Below, piece by piece: positions 8,246 to 16,992 of a stretch of DNA of 64,000 bases. How positions within the stretch are numbered: the stretch's first letter is position 1; each line of letters opens with the position of its first letter. The notes under the pieces are model-generated. The model saw nothing but the letters and a program-made list of their open reading frames with translations, ran no database searches and was not told where the DNA came from. The stretch comes from Bacillota bacterium (GTDB lineage Bacteria > Bacillota > Clostridia > Oscillospirales > Ruminococcaceae), in NCBI GenBank assembly GCA_023396225.1, contig JAEWWT010000024.1:186001-250000 (forward strand), in the 5' to 3' direction. A program made the position numbers and the translations under genes.

Positions 8246-9667
8246 ATGCTTTTTGACACTAGTGTCCAAGAGATAAAGTATAAAGTTCTGAGAGAGGCTG
8301 CAAAGCTTGCTTTCATGGATAAGCTCAGCGATGGAATGCTTGATATTTCGGAGATGATTGTTCCGGGACCAAAGCCGTCAATGAGGTGCTGTATCTATAA
8401 GGAACGAGCAATCGTAAATGAACGTCTGAAGCTGGCACTCGGGCAAGGCGAAACTGACCATGTAATTGAGGTAATAAACATTGCCTGTGATGAGTGTCCG
8501 GTTGACGGCATTCAGGTTACACAGGCATGCAGAGGCTGTATTGCTCATCGCTGCATGAACACATGCCCTAAAAACGCCATACATATTATAGACCATAAGG
8601 CTCACATTGATAAGTCGAAGTGCGTCGAGTGCGGAAAATGTCTGAATGTCTGTCCTTATTCGGCAATAGTAAAAAATGAGCGTCCATGTATAAGAGCCTG
8701 CAAAGCAGGTGCAATTGAAATGGATAACAATCTTTCAGCACGCATTGACTATGAAAAATGTACAGATTGCGGAGCTTGTGTATATCAGTGTCCTTTCGGT
8801 GCAATCAGTGACAAATCATATATACTTGATACAATTGACTTTCTGAAACAGTCGTATAAGGATGGAAATTATAAAGTGTTCGCAGTTGTTGCACCATCAA
8901 TATCAGGACAGTTTTCTGTGCCAATAGGGAAAGTAGTCTCAGGACTGAAAAAGCTTGGCTTTCATACAGTTATTGAAGCAGCACTCGGAGCAGATATGGT
9001 TGCATTCAAGGAAGCTGATGAGTTAGTTGAAAAAGGTTTTCTTACAAGCTCATGCTGTCCTGCGTTTGTCAAGTATATAGAAACTCAGTTCCCTGATTTG
9101 AAACAGCATGTTTCACACAATTTGTCACCTATGGCAGAAATCTCAAGATATATTAAAAAGAGTCATCCTGATTCTAAAGTAGTTTTTATAGGACCTTGTA
9201 CCGCTAAGAAAGCAGAGGCAAGGAAAGAAGAAATAAGAAAGTACGTTGACAATGTCATCACTTTTGAGGAGCTGCAGGCTTTGTTTGATGCCAAGGAGAT
9301 TACACTCAAGGATCTTGAAGAAGATGTTCTTAACAATGCATCTTACTATGGAAGAATTTTTGCAAGAACCGGCGGACTAAGTGATGCCGTTGCAGAAGCT
9401 ATTTCTGAAAAGGGTATTTCGGAAGAACAGTTCAAGCTTAACAGTATTGCCTGTGACGGATTTGCAGAGTGTAAGACAGCTCTTCTTAAAGCAAGAAAGG
9501 GTATTTTGCAGGAAAATTTCATTGAGGGTATGGCTTGTGTTGACGGATGTATAGGCGGAGCGGCCTGCCTTACACATGGTCCAAAGGATAAGCTTGCTGT
9601 TGACAAATATGGTAAGGAAGCTGCCGAAAAATCAATTACTGACGCAGTTTATGCTCTTGAAATCTAA
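8246..9667 (+). CDS. [FeFe] hydrogenase catalytic protein, group B-like
   Basis: 473 residues. Cys-rich ferredoxin motifs run from residue 95 to 182 (C95/98/103/107, C126/129/132/136, C172/175/178/182 plus C148 and C152), followed by the H-cluster domain. The three H-cluster motifs are present: TSSCCPAF (C270, C271), GPCTAKKAEA (C318) and GMACVDGCIGG (C431, C435). The TSCCPAF / PCTAKK forms fit the poorly studied group B hydrogenases rather than group A. It should reversibly make H2 using a ferredoxin-level donor in the cytoplasm and needs HydEFG, encoded at 20.6-24.6 kb. ATG 8246 follows AAAGGGTGA. The rex promoter -35 box lies inside its last codons. Confidence 0.93.
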   Translation: MLFDTSVQEIKYKVLREAAKLAFMDKLSDGMLDISEMIVPGPKPSMRCCIYKERAIVNERLKLALGQGETDHVIEVINIACDECPVDGIQVTQACRGCIAHRCMNTCPKNAIHIIDHKAHIDKSKCVECGKCLNVCPYSAIVKNERPCIRACKAGAIEMDNNLSARIDYEKCTDCGACVYQCPFGAISDKSYILDTIDFLKQSYKDGNYKVFAVVAPSISGQFSVPIGKVVSGLKKLGFHTVIEAALGADMVAFKEADELVEKGFLTSSCCPAFVKYIETQFPDLKQHVSHNLSPMAEISRYIKKSHPDSKVVFIGPCTAKKAEARKEEIRKYVDNVITFEELQALFDAKEITLKDLEEDVLNNASYYGRIFARTGGLSDAVAEAISEKGISEEQFKLNSIACDGFAECKTALLKARKGILQENFIEGMACVDGCIGGAACLTHGPKDKLAVDKYGKEAAEKSITDAVYALEI

Positions 9668-9685
9668 TGAGACAACGTATATAAT
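9657..9685 (+). promoter_or_regulatory. Promoter of the rex-sensor hydrogenase operon
   Basis: TTGAAA (9657-9662) inside the end of the hydrogenase gene, 17-bp spacer, TATAAT (9680-9685). Transcription would start near 9692. Confidence 0.65.
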
Positions 9686-9723
9686 AATTTTATAATACGT
9701 GCCGAATAACATTGAAAGGAGAG

Positions 9724-9750
9724 ATGCTGTCTTTGGACAGTGAGTTTTAA
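9724..9750 (+). CDS. Eight-codon leader ORF in frame with rex
   Basis: ATG 9724 sits behind AAAGGAGAG, the best ribosome site in the region, and encodes MLSLDSEF before a TAA that is in the same frame as rex and only three bases from the rex ATG. It could be a leader peptide that feeds re-initiation at rex, or a former rex start cut by a stop codon. Confidence 0.4.
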   Translation: MLSLDSEF

Positions 9751-9753
9751 ATT

Positions 9754-10422
9754 ATGGCTGAAGCAACGAAAAAAATAATTCCTGTAAGAAAAGAAGCATT
9801 GCTGAGACTTCCCGAATATCTGCTGTTTTTCAGAGATCTGGAGAAGCAGGGAAAAGAAACTGTTTTGGCAGATGACATTTGTACTCATTTCGGAATATCA
9901 ACAGTACAGCTTAAAAAGGATTTCAGCAGCATAGGTTCAAAGTGCAAACCGGAAGTACCTCTTGTACTTTCATATTGTATTTCGGTGATAACCGATTTCC
10001 TTGATTATGATAATACAAAGGATGCTGTGCTTATCGGTGCAGGACAGCTTGGACGAACACTTATGGGGTACAGCGGGTTTGATGGCTACGGTCTAAATAT
10101 AGTTGCTGCTTTTGATATTGACTTTAATGTCGTTGGAACAAGTATCAGCGGCAAGCAGATTTTTTCGGTTGAAAAGCTGAAAACAATTTGTGAACGTCTA
10201 AATATTCATATCGGAATTATAACTGTTCCAGCAAGAAACGCACAGCATGTCTGTGATCTGCTTATAAAATGCGGAGTTCTTGCAATCTGGAATTTTGCAC
10301 CTGTAAGGCTGGTAGTTCCCGATGGAATAATTGTTCAGAATGAGAACATGGCGGCATCGCTTGCGGTTTTGTCAAACAAGCTTTCTGCAAGTATTTATGA
10401 AAAGCAAAAAACACAAAATTAA
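9754..10422 (+). CDS. rex: Redox-sensing transcriptional repressor Rex
   Basis: 222 residues. An N-terminal winged helix (about 10-80; VRKEALLRLPEYL and ISTVQLKKDFSSIG) precedes a Rossmann NAD(H) domain with GAGQLG at 95-100 and the C-terminal swapped helix. Rex dimers bind DNA when NADH/NAD+ is low and release it when NADH rises, controlling fermentation and hydrogenase genes. The start is ATG 9754; it has no good ribosome site of its own but follows the in-frame mini-ORF. It heads an operon with a [2Fe-2S] protein and a sensor-type hydrogenase, so it probably ties hydrogenase expression to NADH. Some DNA-contact residues differ from the classical sequence. Confidence 0.93.
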   Translation: MAEATKKIIPVRKEALLRLPEYLLFFRDLEKQGKETVLADDICTHFGISTVQLKKDFSSIGSKCKPEVPLVLSYCISVITDFLDYDNTKDAVLIGAGQLGRTLMGYSGFDGYGLNIVAAFDIDFNVVGTSISGKQIFSVEKLKTICERLNIHIGIITVPARNAQHVCDLLIKCGVLAIWNFAPVRLVVPDGIIVQNENMAASLAVLSNKLSASIYEKQKTQN

Positions 10423-10475
10423 GTCAGAATTAATTATTTTCAGACTTAAATATTATTACGATAGGATGTTGATTC

Positions 10476-10718
10476 ATGAATGTTTATGTATGTGTCGGAA
10501 GCTCGTGTCATTTAAAGGGATCCTATAAAATTATTGAACTGATGAAGGAAAGCATTTCTAATTATGGTCTTGATGACAAGGTAAATCTTTCTGCTGCATT
10601 TTGTCTGGGGAAGTGCACTTCTGGAGTTACAATTAAGGTTGAGGACGAAATAATCTGTGGAGTATCACCTGAAAATTTTAGTTCGATTTTTGAAGAAAAA
10701 ATACTTAAAAAAGCCTGA
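10476..10718 (+). CDS. Thioredoxin-like [2Fe-2S] ferredoxin
   Basis: 80 residues. C6-x4-C11 and C43-x3-C47 match the thioredoxin-fold [2Fe-2S] ferredoxins related to the NuoE/HydC subunit. It lies between rex and the PAS-type hydrogenase, an arrangement recorded in other Clostridia, and probably carries electrons to or from the sensor hydrogenase. The ribosome site is weak (AGGA about 11 bases before ATG 10476). Confidence 0.82.
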   Translation: MNVYVCVGSSCHLKGSYKIIELMKESISNYGLDDKVNLSAAFCLGKCTSGVTIKVEDEIICGVSPENFSSIFEEKILKKA

Positions 10719-10779
10719 TGATCTGCTGGTGTGTACTGCACGATATTTGTATAATACTTAAAGAGGAGAAATAACTGTA

Positions 10780-12468
10780 ATGATAAAAAACAACAATTAT
10801 CTCCAACTCAAAACTTCAAACTGCAAGAATTGCTATAAATGTATCAGACATTGTCCTGTAAAATCTATTAAATTTTCAGGGAATCAGGCTCATATTGTAG
10901 CTGACGAATGTGTATTGTGTGGAACATGCTATGTTGTATGCCCACAAAGTGCAAAGGAAATAAGAAATGATGTTTCAAATGTAAGAGAACTTCTTTCTTC
11001 AGGTAAGCCTGTTATTGCAAGCATTGCTCCGTCTTTTGCTGCAAACTATAAAAACGCAACAATTGCTTCTATGGACAAGGCTCTCAGAAAGCTTGGATTT
11101 GCTTTTGCGGAAGAAACAGCCGTTGGTGCTGAAATCGTCAAGAACCAGTATATTGAAATGCTTAAATGCCATGAATCTGATGTGATTATTTCATCCTGCT
11201 GTTCAACAATAAATCTGCTTATACAAAAATATTATCCTGAGCTTATTCCAATGCTTGCCCATGTTCTAACGCCTATGCAAACTCATTGTAAAAAGCTTAA
11301 AGAAGAAAACTCTGATTGTTATACTGTTTTCATTGGTCCATGCGTTTCAAAGAAAAGTGAAGCTGATCAGTATGAGGGATATGCAGACGCAGTTTTGACT
11401 TTTAAAGAGCTTACTAATTGGCTGAAGGATGAGAATATTGAACTCGAGCATGATGAAGATATTGAGAAAAAGGGGCGTTCAAGACTGTTTCCGACAAACG
11501 GAGGTATACTCCGTTCAATGACATCTAAGGAAGAAACAGACTATAATTTCATTGCTGTCAGCGGAACGGAAAACTGCCTTAAAGCCCTTGAAGATATAAA
11601 ATCTGGAGGAATAAAGAACTGCTTTATTGAAATGTCCTCATGTGATGAAAGCTGTATCGGCGGGCCGGCAATGGATACAAAAAATGCTTCTCCTGTTTCA
11701 GGGTATATAGCTGTCTCACGTTATGCTGGTCAGAATGATGTTGTTGATAAAAATTACAGTCGTGAAGAAATGTATCTTGACTTTGTTCCATCACAGATAA
11801 ATACTGAACTTCCAACTGAAAAGCAGATTGCCGAAATACTTATGAAAATGGGCAAGACACGCCCTGAGGATGAGCTTAACTGCGGCAGCTGCGGATATAA
11901 TACCTGCCGTGAAAAAGCTAAGGCTGTATTCAGCGGTAAAGCTGATTTTACAATGTGTCTGCCATATCTCAAGGATAAAGCAGAATCTTTCTCGGATAAT
12001 ATTATCAACAATACACCTAACGGAATTCTTGTACTTAATGAGGATTTTGAAGTTCAGCTTATCAACAAGGCTGCATGCAAGATTATGAATGTCAAAAACC
12101 CTTCCGATGTTCTTGGAAGCCCTGTTGTACGTATTCTTAATCCTACAGAATATATAAGTGTACTTAATGACGGCAAAAATGTTTATGAAAAGAAAACATT
12201 CCTTGCAGAATATCAGAAATATGTTGAAGAAACTATAATTCATGACAGCAATTATCATGTAATTATGAGTATAATGAGAGATATTACAAATGATGAAGCA
12301 GAACGATCTAAGAAGGAAAATACTAACCGCCAGGCTATTGAAATTACTGATAAGGTAATTGAAAAGCAGATGAGAGTTGTTCAGGAAATTGCATCATTGC
12401 TTGGTGAAACAACTGCTGAAACAAAGATAGCCCTTTCAAAGCTTAAGGAGACTCTGACCGATGAATAA
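10780..12468 (+). CDS. PAS-domain [FeFe] hydrogenase, sensory type (HydS-like)
   Basis: 562 residues. Two [4Fe-4S] ferredoxin motifs (C15/18/21/25 and C44/47/50/54) precede an H-cluster domain with variant motifs ISSCCST (C140/141), GPCVSKK (C188) and SSCDESCIGG (C288, C292). A further four-Cys Fe-S motif (C368/371/376/393), a PAS domain (about 405-505) and a helical tail follow. All H-cluster cysteines are kept, but the flanks differ from catalytic enzymes, as in group C HydS proteins thought to sense H2. There is no kinase domain. The next gene, a SpoIIE-type phosphatase, overlaps it by eight bases and is the obvious output partner. RBS AGAGGAG before ATG 10780. Confidence 0.88.
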   Translation: MIKNNNYLQLKTSNCKNCYKCIRHCPVKSIKFSGNQAHIVADECVLCGTCYVVCPQSAKEIRNDVSNVRELLSSGKPVIASIAPSFAANYKNATIASMDKALRKLGFAFAEETAVGAEIVKNQYIEMLKCHESDVIISSCCSTINLLIQKYYPELIPMLAHVLTPMQTHCKKLKEENSDCYTVFIGPCVSKKSEADQYEGYADAVLTFKELTNWLKDENIELEHDEDIEKKGRSRLFPTNGGILRSMTSKEETDYNFIAVSGTENCLKALEDIKSGGIKNCFIEMSSCDESCIGGPAMDTKNASPVSGYIAVSRYAGQNDVVDKNYSREEMYLDFVPSQINTELPTEKQIAEILMKMGKTRPEDELNCGSCGYNTCREKAKAVFSGKADFTMCLPYLKDKAESFSDNIINNTPNGILVLNEDFEVQLINKAACKIMNVKNPSDVLGSPVVRILNPTEYISVLNDGKNVYEKKTFLAEYQKYVEETIIHDSNYHVIMSIMRDITNDEAERSKKENTNRQAIEITDKVIEKQMRVVQEIASLLGETTAETKIALSKLKETLTDE

Positions 12469-13633
12469 TCTTTGTACGGAAATCGGATACAACAGTATAA
12501 ACAAGCATGGAGAACAGCTTTGCGGAGATCATGTTGATATAGTTGAGAATAATGACAATTCAATGGTGCTTGTTCTTGCAGATGGCCTTGGAAGCGGTGT
12601 AAAAGCCTGTATTCTTTCAACGCTTACTTCAAAAATCATATCAACAATGATGGCTAATTCTATGAGCATAAATGAATGTGTAGCCACAATTGCGGCAACT
12701 CTTCCCGTTTGTGAAAAAAGAGGTATAGCATATTCAACATTTACAATAATCAGCATAAAGGATAACAGTTATGCTGAAATAATTCAGTATGACAATCCGC
12801 ATGTGATTCTTCTTCGCAACGGAGAAAACTATGATTATCCGATGACTTGTTCAGAAATACAGGGCAAGAATATATATATTTCAAAGCTTGATTTACAGGT
12901 AGATAATGTTTTTGTGGCAATGAGCGATGGTGCAGTTTATGCAGGTGTCGGCAATTCACTTAATTTCGGGTGGCAGAGAGACAGTATCATTGATTTTCTT
13001 GTCGGAAACTATGACGACAGTTTATCTGCAAAAGCCATTTCAACCATGCTTGTTGAGCAATGCTCAAATCTTTATGGTGGAACACCGGGAGATGATACAA
13101 CTGTTGCGGCACTTAAAATCAGATGCAGGAAGCCAATGAACCTTATGATAGGTCCTCCGTCAAACCCAAATGAATTAAGCAAGATGATGTCGCTGTTTTT
13201 TGCTAAAGAGGGTAAGCATATTGTCTGTGGAGGGACAACCTCGACTCTTGCCGCTGAATTCCTTGGTAAAAAGGTAACCCCCTTGCTTGACTATATTGAC
13301 CCTGAAATCCCACCTATTGCAAAAATAGAGGGAGTGGATCTTGTTACTGAGGGTATCGTTACAATGACAAAAGTGCTGAAATATGCACAGGATTATATTG
13401 AAAACAATGATTGTTATTCAAGCTGGAAAAATAAAAACGACGGCGCTTGCAGGATTGCAAGGCTTCTTTTTGAGGAGGCTACAGACATAAGCTTTTATGT
13501 CGGAAGAGCAATAAACCCAGCTCATCAGAACCCTAATCTTCCTATTAATTTCAGTATAAAAATGAGATTGATAGACGAACTTAGTGTATGTCTAAAAAAG
13601 ATGGGCAAAAGAATAAGTGTATGTTATTTTTAA
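12461..13633 (+). CDS. SpoIIE/PP2C-type serine phosphatase coupled to the sensor hydrogenase
   Basis: 390 residues. The first ~230 residues form a SpoIIE-like PPM phosphatase domain with metal-binding motifs VLADGLGSG (about 38-46), AMSDGAVYAG (about 150) and GDDTTVAAL. The C-terminal ~160 residues are a separate domain I cannot name. ATG 12461 overlaps the end of the hydrogenase-sensor gene by eight bases, so the two are made together. The likely job is to turn the H2/redox state read by the sensor into dephosphorylation of a serine/threonine phosphoprotein. The substrate is unknown. Confidence 0.82.
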   Translation: MNNLCTEIGYNSINKHGEQLCGDHVDIVENNDNSMVLVLADGLGSGVKACILSTLTSKIISTMMANSMSINECVATIAATLPVCEKRGIAYSTFTIISIKDNSYAEIIQYDNPHVILLRNGENYDYPMTCSEIQGKNIYISKLDLQVDNVFVAMSDGAVYAGVGNSLNFGWQRDSIIDFLVGNYDDSLSAKAISTMLVEQCSNLYGGTPGDDTTVAALKIRCRKPMNLMIGPPSNPNELSKMMSLFFAKEGKHIVCGGTTSTLAAEFLGKKVTPLLDYIDPEIPPIAKIEGVDLVTEGIVTMTKVLKYAQDYIENNDCYSSWKNKNDGACRIARLLFEEATDISFYVGRAINPAHQNPNLPINFSIKMRLIDELSVCLKKMGKRISVCYF

Positions 13634-13681
13634 TTATGCTAAACAACTGGGAATATTTATTAAAATAGAAGGGAGATTAAT

Positions 13682-14620
13682 ATGAACTTGATGCACCTGA
13701 AATATCTTCTTGAAGTTCAGAAAACAGGCTCTATAACAAAAGCTGCGGCAGGGCTATATATGGGACAGCCAAATCTCAGCAAGGCTATCAAGGAACTTGA
13801 AAATGAATTTGGTGCACCTATTTTCAAAAGAATTTCAAAAGGTGTTGAACCTACTGATAAAGGTAAAGAGTACCTTGAATGTGCAAAGGCAATAATTCAG
13901 CAGGTCGAAAAGATGGAAGCTCTATCGAAGCCTGAGAATACTGATGTCATATCTATGTCGGTAAAGGTTCCGAGAGCGTCATATATAACCTTTGCTGCTG
14001 CAGAATTTATTGACAAACTCAGCAGAAATGAAGATATAGAAATAAACTTTAAAGAAACGAATTCTCTTGAGATAATAAACAGTATTATTGAAGGCGAGTG
14101 CAATATAGGAATAATCAGATATGAAAGTGCCTATGAGGATTTCTTTCTGTCATTGCTTGCTGACAAGGAGATTGCTCATAAGGAAATATGGAGTTTTGAC
14201 TATAAGGTTGTTATGTCAAAGAGCAGTCCTTTTGCGTCAAAGCCTTTTTTAAACTCTGTTGACCTTGAGGACAAGGTTGAAATTGTTCATGGAGATAACG
14301 CAGTTCCTTATCTGTCAGGTTCATATCTGAAAAAAGCTTTCAAGGGTGAAGCACATACAAAGAAGCTGTTTGTTTATGAAAGAGGAAGCCAGTTTGACTT
14401 TTTGTCAAGAGTTAAATCTTCATATATGTGGGTATCACCGATTCCACAGGAAATGCTTGACCAGTATGACCTTGTAATGAAGGATTGCAAGGATATAGAA
14501 AAGCACAGTAAGGATATAATAATTTATCGTAATCATTACAGATTTTCAGAATATGATGAAGCTTTTGTAAATCATATTTTCAGCGTAAGAGATAAACTCA
14601 TGTGCAGCAAATCTGAATAA
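13682..14620 (+). CDS. LysR-family transcriptional regulator
   Basis: 312 residues with the LysR helix-turn-helix at about 2-60 (LKYLLEVQKTGSITKAA, QPNLSKAIKELE) and a periplasmic-binding-like effector domain from about 90. It follows a strong GAAGGGAG site, 48 bases after the phosphatase, and ends the operon ahead of an imperfect terminator. Its place suggests control of hydrogen or redox genes. The effector is unknown. Confidence 0.88.
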   Translation: MNLMHLKYLLEVQKTGSITKAAAGLYMGQPNLSKAIKELENEFGAPIFKRISKGVEPTDKGKEYLECAKAIIQQVEKMEALSKPENTDVISMSVKVPRASYITFAAAEFIDKLSRNEDIEINFKETNSLEIINSIIEGECNIGIIRYESAYEDFFLSLLADKEIAHKEIWSFDYKVVMSKSSPFASKPFLNSVDLEDKVEIVHGDNAVPYLSGSYLKKAFKGEAHTKKLFVYERGSQFDFLSRVKSSYMWVSPIPQEMLDQYDLVMKDCKDIEKHSKDIIIYRNHYRFSEYDEAFVNHIFSVRDKLMCSKSE

Positions 14621-14637
14621 CTAATGAAAAAATATCT

Positions 14638-14690
14638 TTCTGAAAAGCCGCTTATGATGTTTATGTATCAGAGGTGGCTTTCATTTTATT
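14638..14690 (+). terminator. Probable terminator after the sensor-hydrogenase operon
   Basis: Imperfect hairpin pairing TGAAAAGCCGC with GTGGCTTTCA, followed by TTTTATT. It closes the rex-to-lysR unit. Confidence 0.55.
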
Positions 14691-14693
14691 GTA

Positions 14694-14722
14694 TTGATTT
14701 TTACTTTTGTAAATGATACAAT
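14694..14722 (+). promoter_or_regulatory. Promoter of the Nudix hydrolase gene
   Basis: TTGATT (14694-14699), 17-bp spacer, TACAAT (14717-14722), about 45 bases before the start codon. Confidence 0.55.
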
Positions 14723-14765
14723 GATAATATAATATCAAAAATTACTAATTCATGGGGGAATGGAT

Positions 14766-15281
14766 ATGCATTATAAATATTGCCCGCAGTGTGGAAATAA
14801 ATTAATTGATAAACCAGCGTGGGATGACGGAAATGTCCCTTTTTGTGAGAATTGTAATCAATATTGGTTTGATACATTTTCAGATTGTATTATAATTCTG
14901 GTATATAATGAATTCAATGAGGTAGTCCTTGCAAGGCAGGAATATTTGTCAGCTACATCTGCAGTATTTACATCAGGTTATATTTCTCCAGGAGAATCAG
15001 CTGAAGAAGCTGCTATAAGAGAGGTTAAAGAGGAAATCGGTGTTGATATTCAAAAGATTGAATATGTAGGTACATATTGGTTTGATGCAAGGGAGCAGCT
15101 TATGCATGGATTTATTGGTTATGCACCGAAATGTGAACTGGTTTTATCACAGGAAGTAGATTCAGCACAATGGTTTCCGGCACAGGATGTTCCTAAATAT
15201 ATGACATTCAAAACAAAACACAGTGCTACCAATGCAATATACAATTATTATCTTGAAAAGTGTGGGTTACCTGTAATGTAA
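14766..15281 (+). CDS. Zinc-ribbon Nudix hydrolase
   Basis: 171 residues. An N-terminal CxxC...CxxC zinc ribbon (CPQCGNK, CENCNQ) is followed by a Nudix fold with the box G-x5-E-x7-REVKEEIG (about residues 78-100). This layout resembles NudC-type NADH pyrophosphatases, but the protein is shorter than E. coli NudC. ATG 14760 is only one base from the GGGGG ribosome site; ATG 14766, with seven bases, is preferred. The substrate is probably a nucleoside-diphosphate-linked compound. It is a single-gene unit closed by a terminator shared with lnt. Confidence 0.82.
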   Translation: MHYKYCPQCGNKLIDKPAWDDGNVPFCENCNQYWFDTFSDCIIILVYNEFNEVVLARQEYLSATSAVFTSGYISPGESAEEAAIREVKEEIGVDIQKIEYVGTYWFDAREQLMHGFIGYAPKCELVLSQEVDSAQWFPAQDVPKYMTFKTKHSATNAIYNYYLEKCGLPVM

Positions 15282-15284
15282 AAT

Positions 15285-15322
15285 TCAACAACCTTAGATA
15301 AATGAATTCTAAGGCTGTTTTT
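15285..15322. terminator. Bidirectional terminator between the Nudix gene and lnt
   Basis: Hairpin AACAACCTTAGA / TCTAAGGCTGTT with a T-run on the + side, sitting between convergent genes. Confidence 0.75.
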
Positions 15323-15325
15323 GAT

Positions 15326-16870
15326 TTATGAGGATTTCTTTTTCTTGTGTTCAGATATTTTAAACCTGATATATCTAAAAAGTCCATATCCCCAAAGGAA
15401 TATACCAGGAATAACAATAACATCACCGATGCGAGTATAAATACTTTTCTGACTGTTGAGAATAATAGCAGAATTAATTGCAGAAGGCTGATAATATGGT
15501 GCAGATATTACTTCTCTGCCATTGCTGTCAATAATAGCTGTTACTGCTGTGTTTGCACATCTTACAAGATAACGCCTGTTTTCTACTGCACGCATTATAG
15601 AGTTGGAATAGTGCTGATAAATTGCATGCGAGTTGCCAAACCAGCTATCGTTGCTTAAAACTGCAATGAATTCTGCACCATCCTTTACAGAATTTCTTGT
15701 GCAGATTGGAAAGATTGATTCATAGCAAATTACTGCTGCAAATCTGCCGTATTCGGTGTTTACACATCCACTTTCCTTCCCAGGAGAACAAATAATTCTG
15801 CCTGCAAAAAGCGTATCAAAAACGGGCATTTTTGAAATCTGCTTATAAAGCGGAAACATCTCACCAAACGGAACAAGATACTGTTTACTGTATACATAGT
15901 TTATTTTTCCGCTGTTGTCAGATATATAAATAGAATTAAAATTTTCAGTGCTGTTGTTATTTGTCTTATCATAAAATGCACCGGTAATAAGGATGATATT
16001 TTCTTTGCTGGTATAGTCGGTTATTTTATTTGCAATATCTGACCTGTTTATATAAGTCGGTATTGCAGTTTCCGGCCAGAAAACAATATTTGTCTGAGGG
16101 GTAATTGCTTCGTCAGTAAGTGAAAGATACTGAAAAAGAGTATCCTCTGAAGTAGCTGTCCACTTGTTCATGTCTGAAAAATTCCCCTGAACGAGACAGA
16201 CATTGATATACTTTTCCTGTGAGTAGGTTCTGATAAGTGAGAGTATTCCGAATGACATATTTGCAGTAATAAGAATCAAAATGCAGATTGATGCTGCAAT
16301 AGCTTTTGGAACATGCTTGTAATTTAGAATAATAAATGCAATTGTGCCGTTTATCATAACAATCAGAAATGATATAAACAGACTTCCAAAAACGGATGCG
16401 GACTGAATAAATGTAGTAAATGGAGAGGCTATTACCCCAAGTCTTGCCCATGGAAAAGGCAAAAAAAGAATATGTTCCTGAAGCCATTCTCCCGTAATAA
16501 ATATAAATGAAAACTTAACAATGTCACTGTAATTGCCTGTCTTTATTCTGAAATAAAATAACTGTGCCAGCATCATTCTGAAAGTTGTAACAGCGGACAT
16601 AATTAAAAGAGATACGGCAAGTATTATATATTTGAATACAATTGAAACATCTATAAATTCTTTTAGTTCAAAAATCCAAGAGAAAGTAATTACGCAGTAT
16701 ACAAAATAGAAAACAACGGATGATGTGTAAAATTCCCCTCGGTTTTTTACTTTAAGCATGGATAAAAAGAAGGGAACCATTGAAACAAAAATAAAGGGTG
16801 CAAAACTTTTTTCTGAAAAAGAAAAAGCCGTAAGCACACCCGATATAACAGGTAAAATGTTTGATAACAT
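15326..16870 (-). CDS. lnt: Apolipoprotein N-acyltransferase
   Basis: 514 residues. Several N-terminal membrane helices (about 5-215) precede a nitrilase/CN-hydrolase domain (about 222-475), and a last helix lies near 480-500. The catalytic triad is E267 (WPETAIP), K329 (YSKQYLVPFGE) and C382 (VICYES). Lnt adds a third acyl chain to the N-terminal Cys of lipoproteins at the outer face of the membrane. It was long regarded as Gram-negative/actinobacterial but occurs in some Clostridia. No lgt or lsp is adjacent. Single gene; ATG 16870. Confidence 0.88.
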   Translation of the reverse strand: MLSNILPVISGVLTAFSFSEKSFAPFIFVSMVPFFLSMLKVKNRGEFYTSSVVFYFVYCVITFSWIFELKEFIDVSIVFKYIILAVSLLIMSAVTTFRMMLAQLFYFRIKTGNYSDIVKFSFIFITGEWLQEHILFLPFPWARLGVIASPFTTFIQSASVFGSLFISFLIVMINGTIAFIILNYKHVPKAIAASICILILITANMSFGILSLIRTYSQEKYINVCLVQGNFSDMNKWTATSEDTLFQYLSLTDEAITPQTNIVFWPETAIPTYINRSDIANKITDYTSKENIILITGAFYDKTNNNSTENFNSIYISDNSGKINYVYSKQYLVPFGEMFPLYKQISKMPVFDTLFAGRIICSPGKESGCVNTEYGRFAAVICYESIFPICTRNSVKDGAEFIAVLSNDSWFGNSHAIYQHYSNSIMRAVENRRYLVRCANTAVTAIIDSNGREVISAPYYQPSAINSAIILNSQKSIYTRIGDVIVIPGIFLWGYGLFRYIRFKISEHKKKKSS

Positions 16871-16941
16871 AAAAATATGTCCCTTTTTTATATATTTTTA
16901 ACAAAAATTCAATATTTATCTAATTATTTATGTGGAAACTG

Positions 16942-16970
16942 TTTACAAATTAATAATGATGTGATATAAT
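16942..16970 (+). promoter_or_regulatory. Promoter of the GGDEF/EAL pair
   Basis: TTTACA (16942-16947), 17-bp spacer, TATAAT (16965-16970). Confidence 0.7.
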
Positions 16971-16992
16971 TTGTTAAAAGGAAGTGATTATT

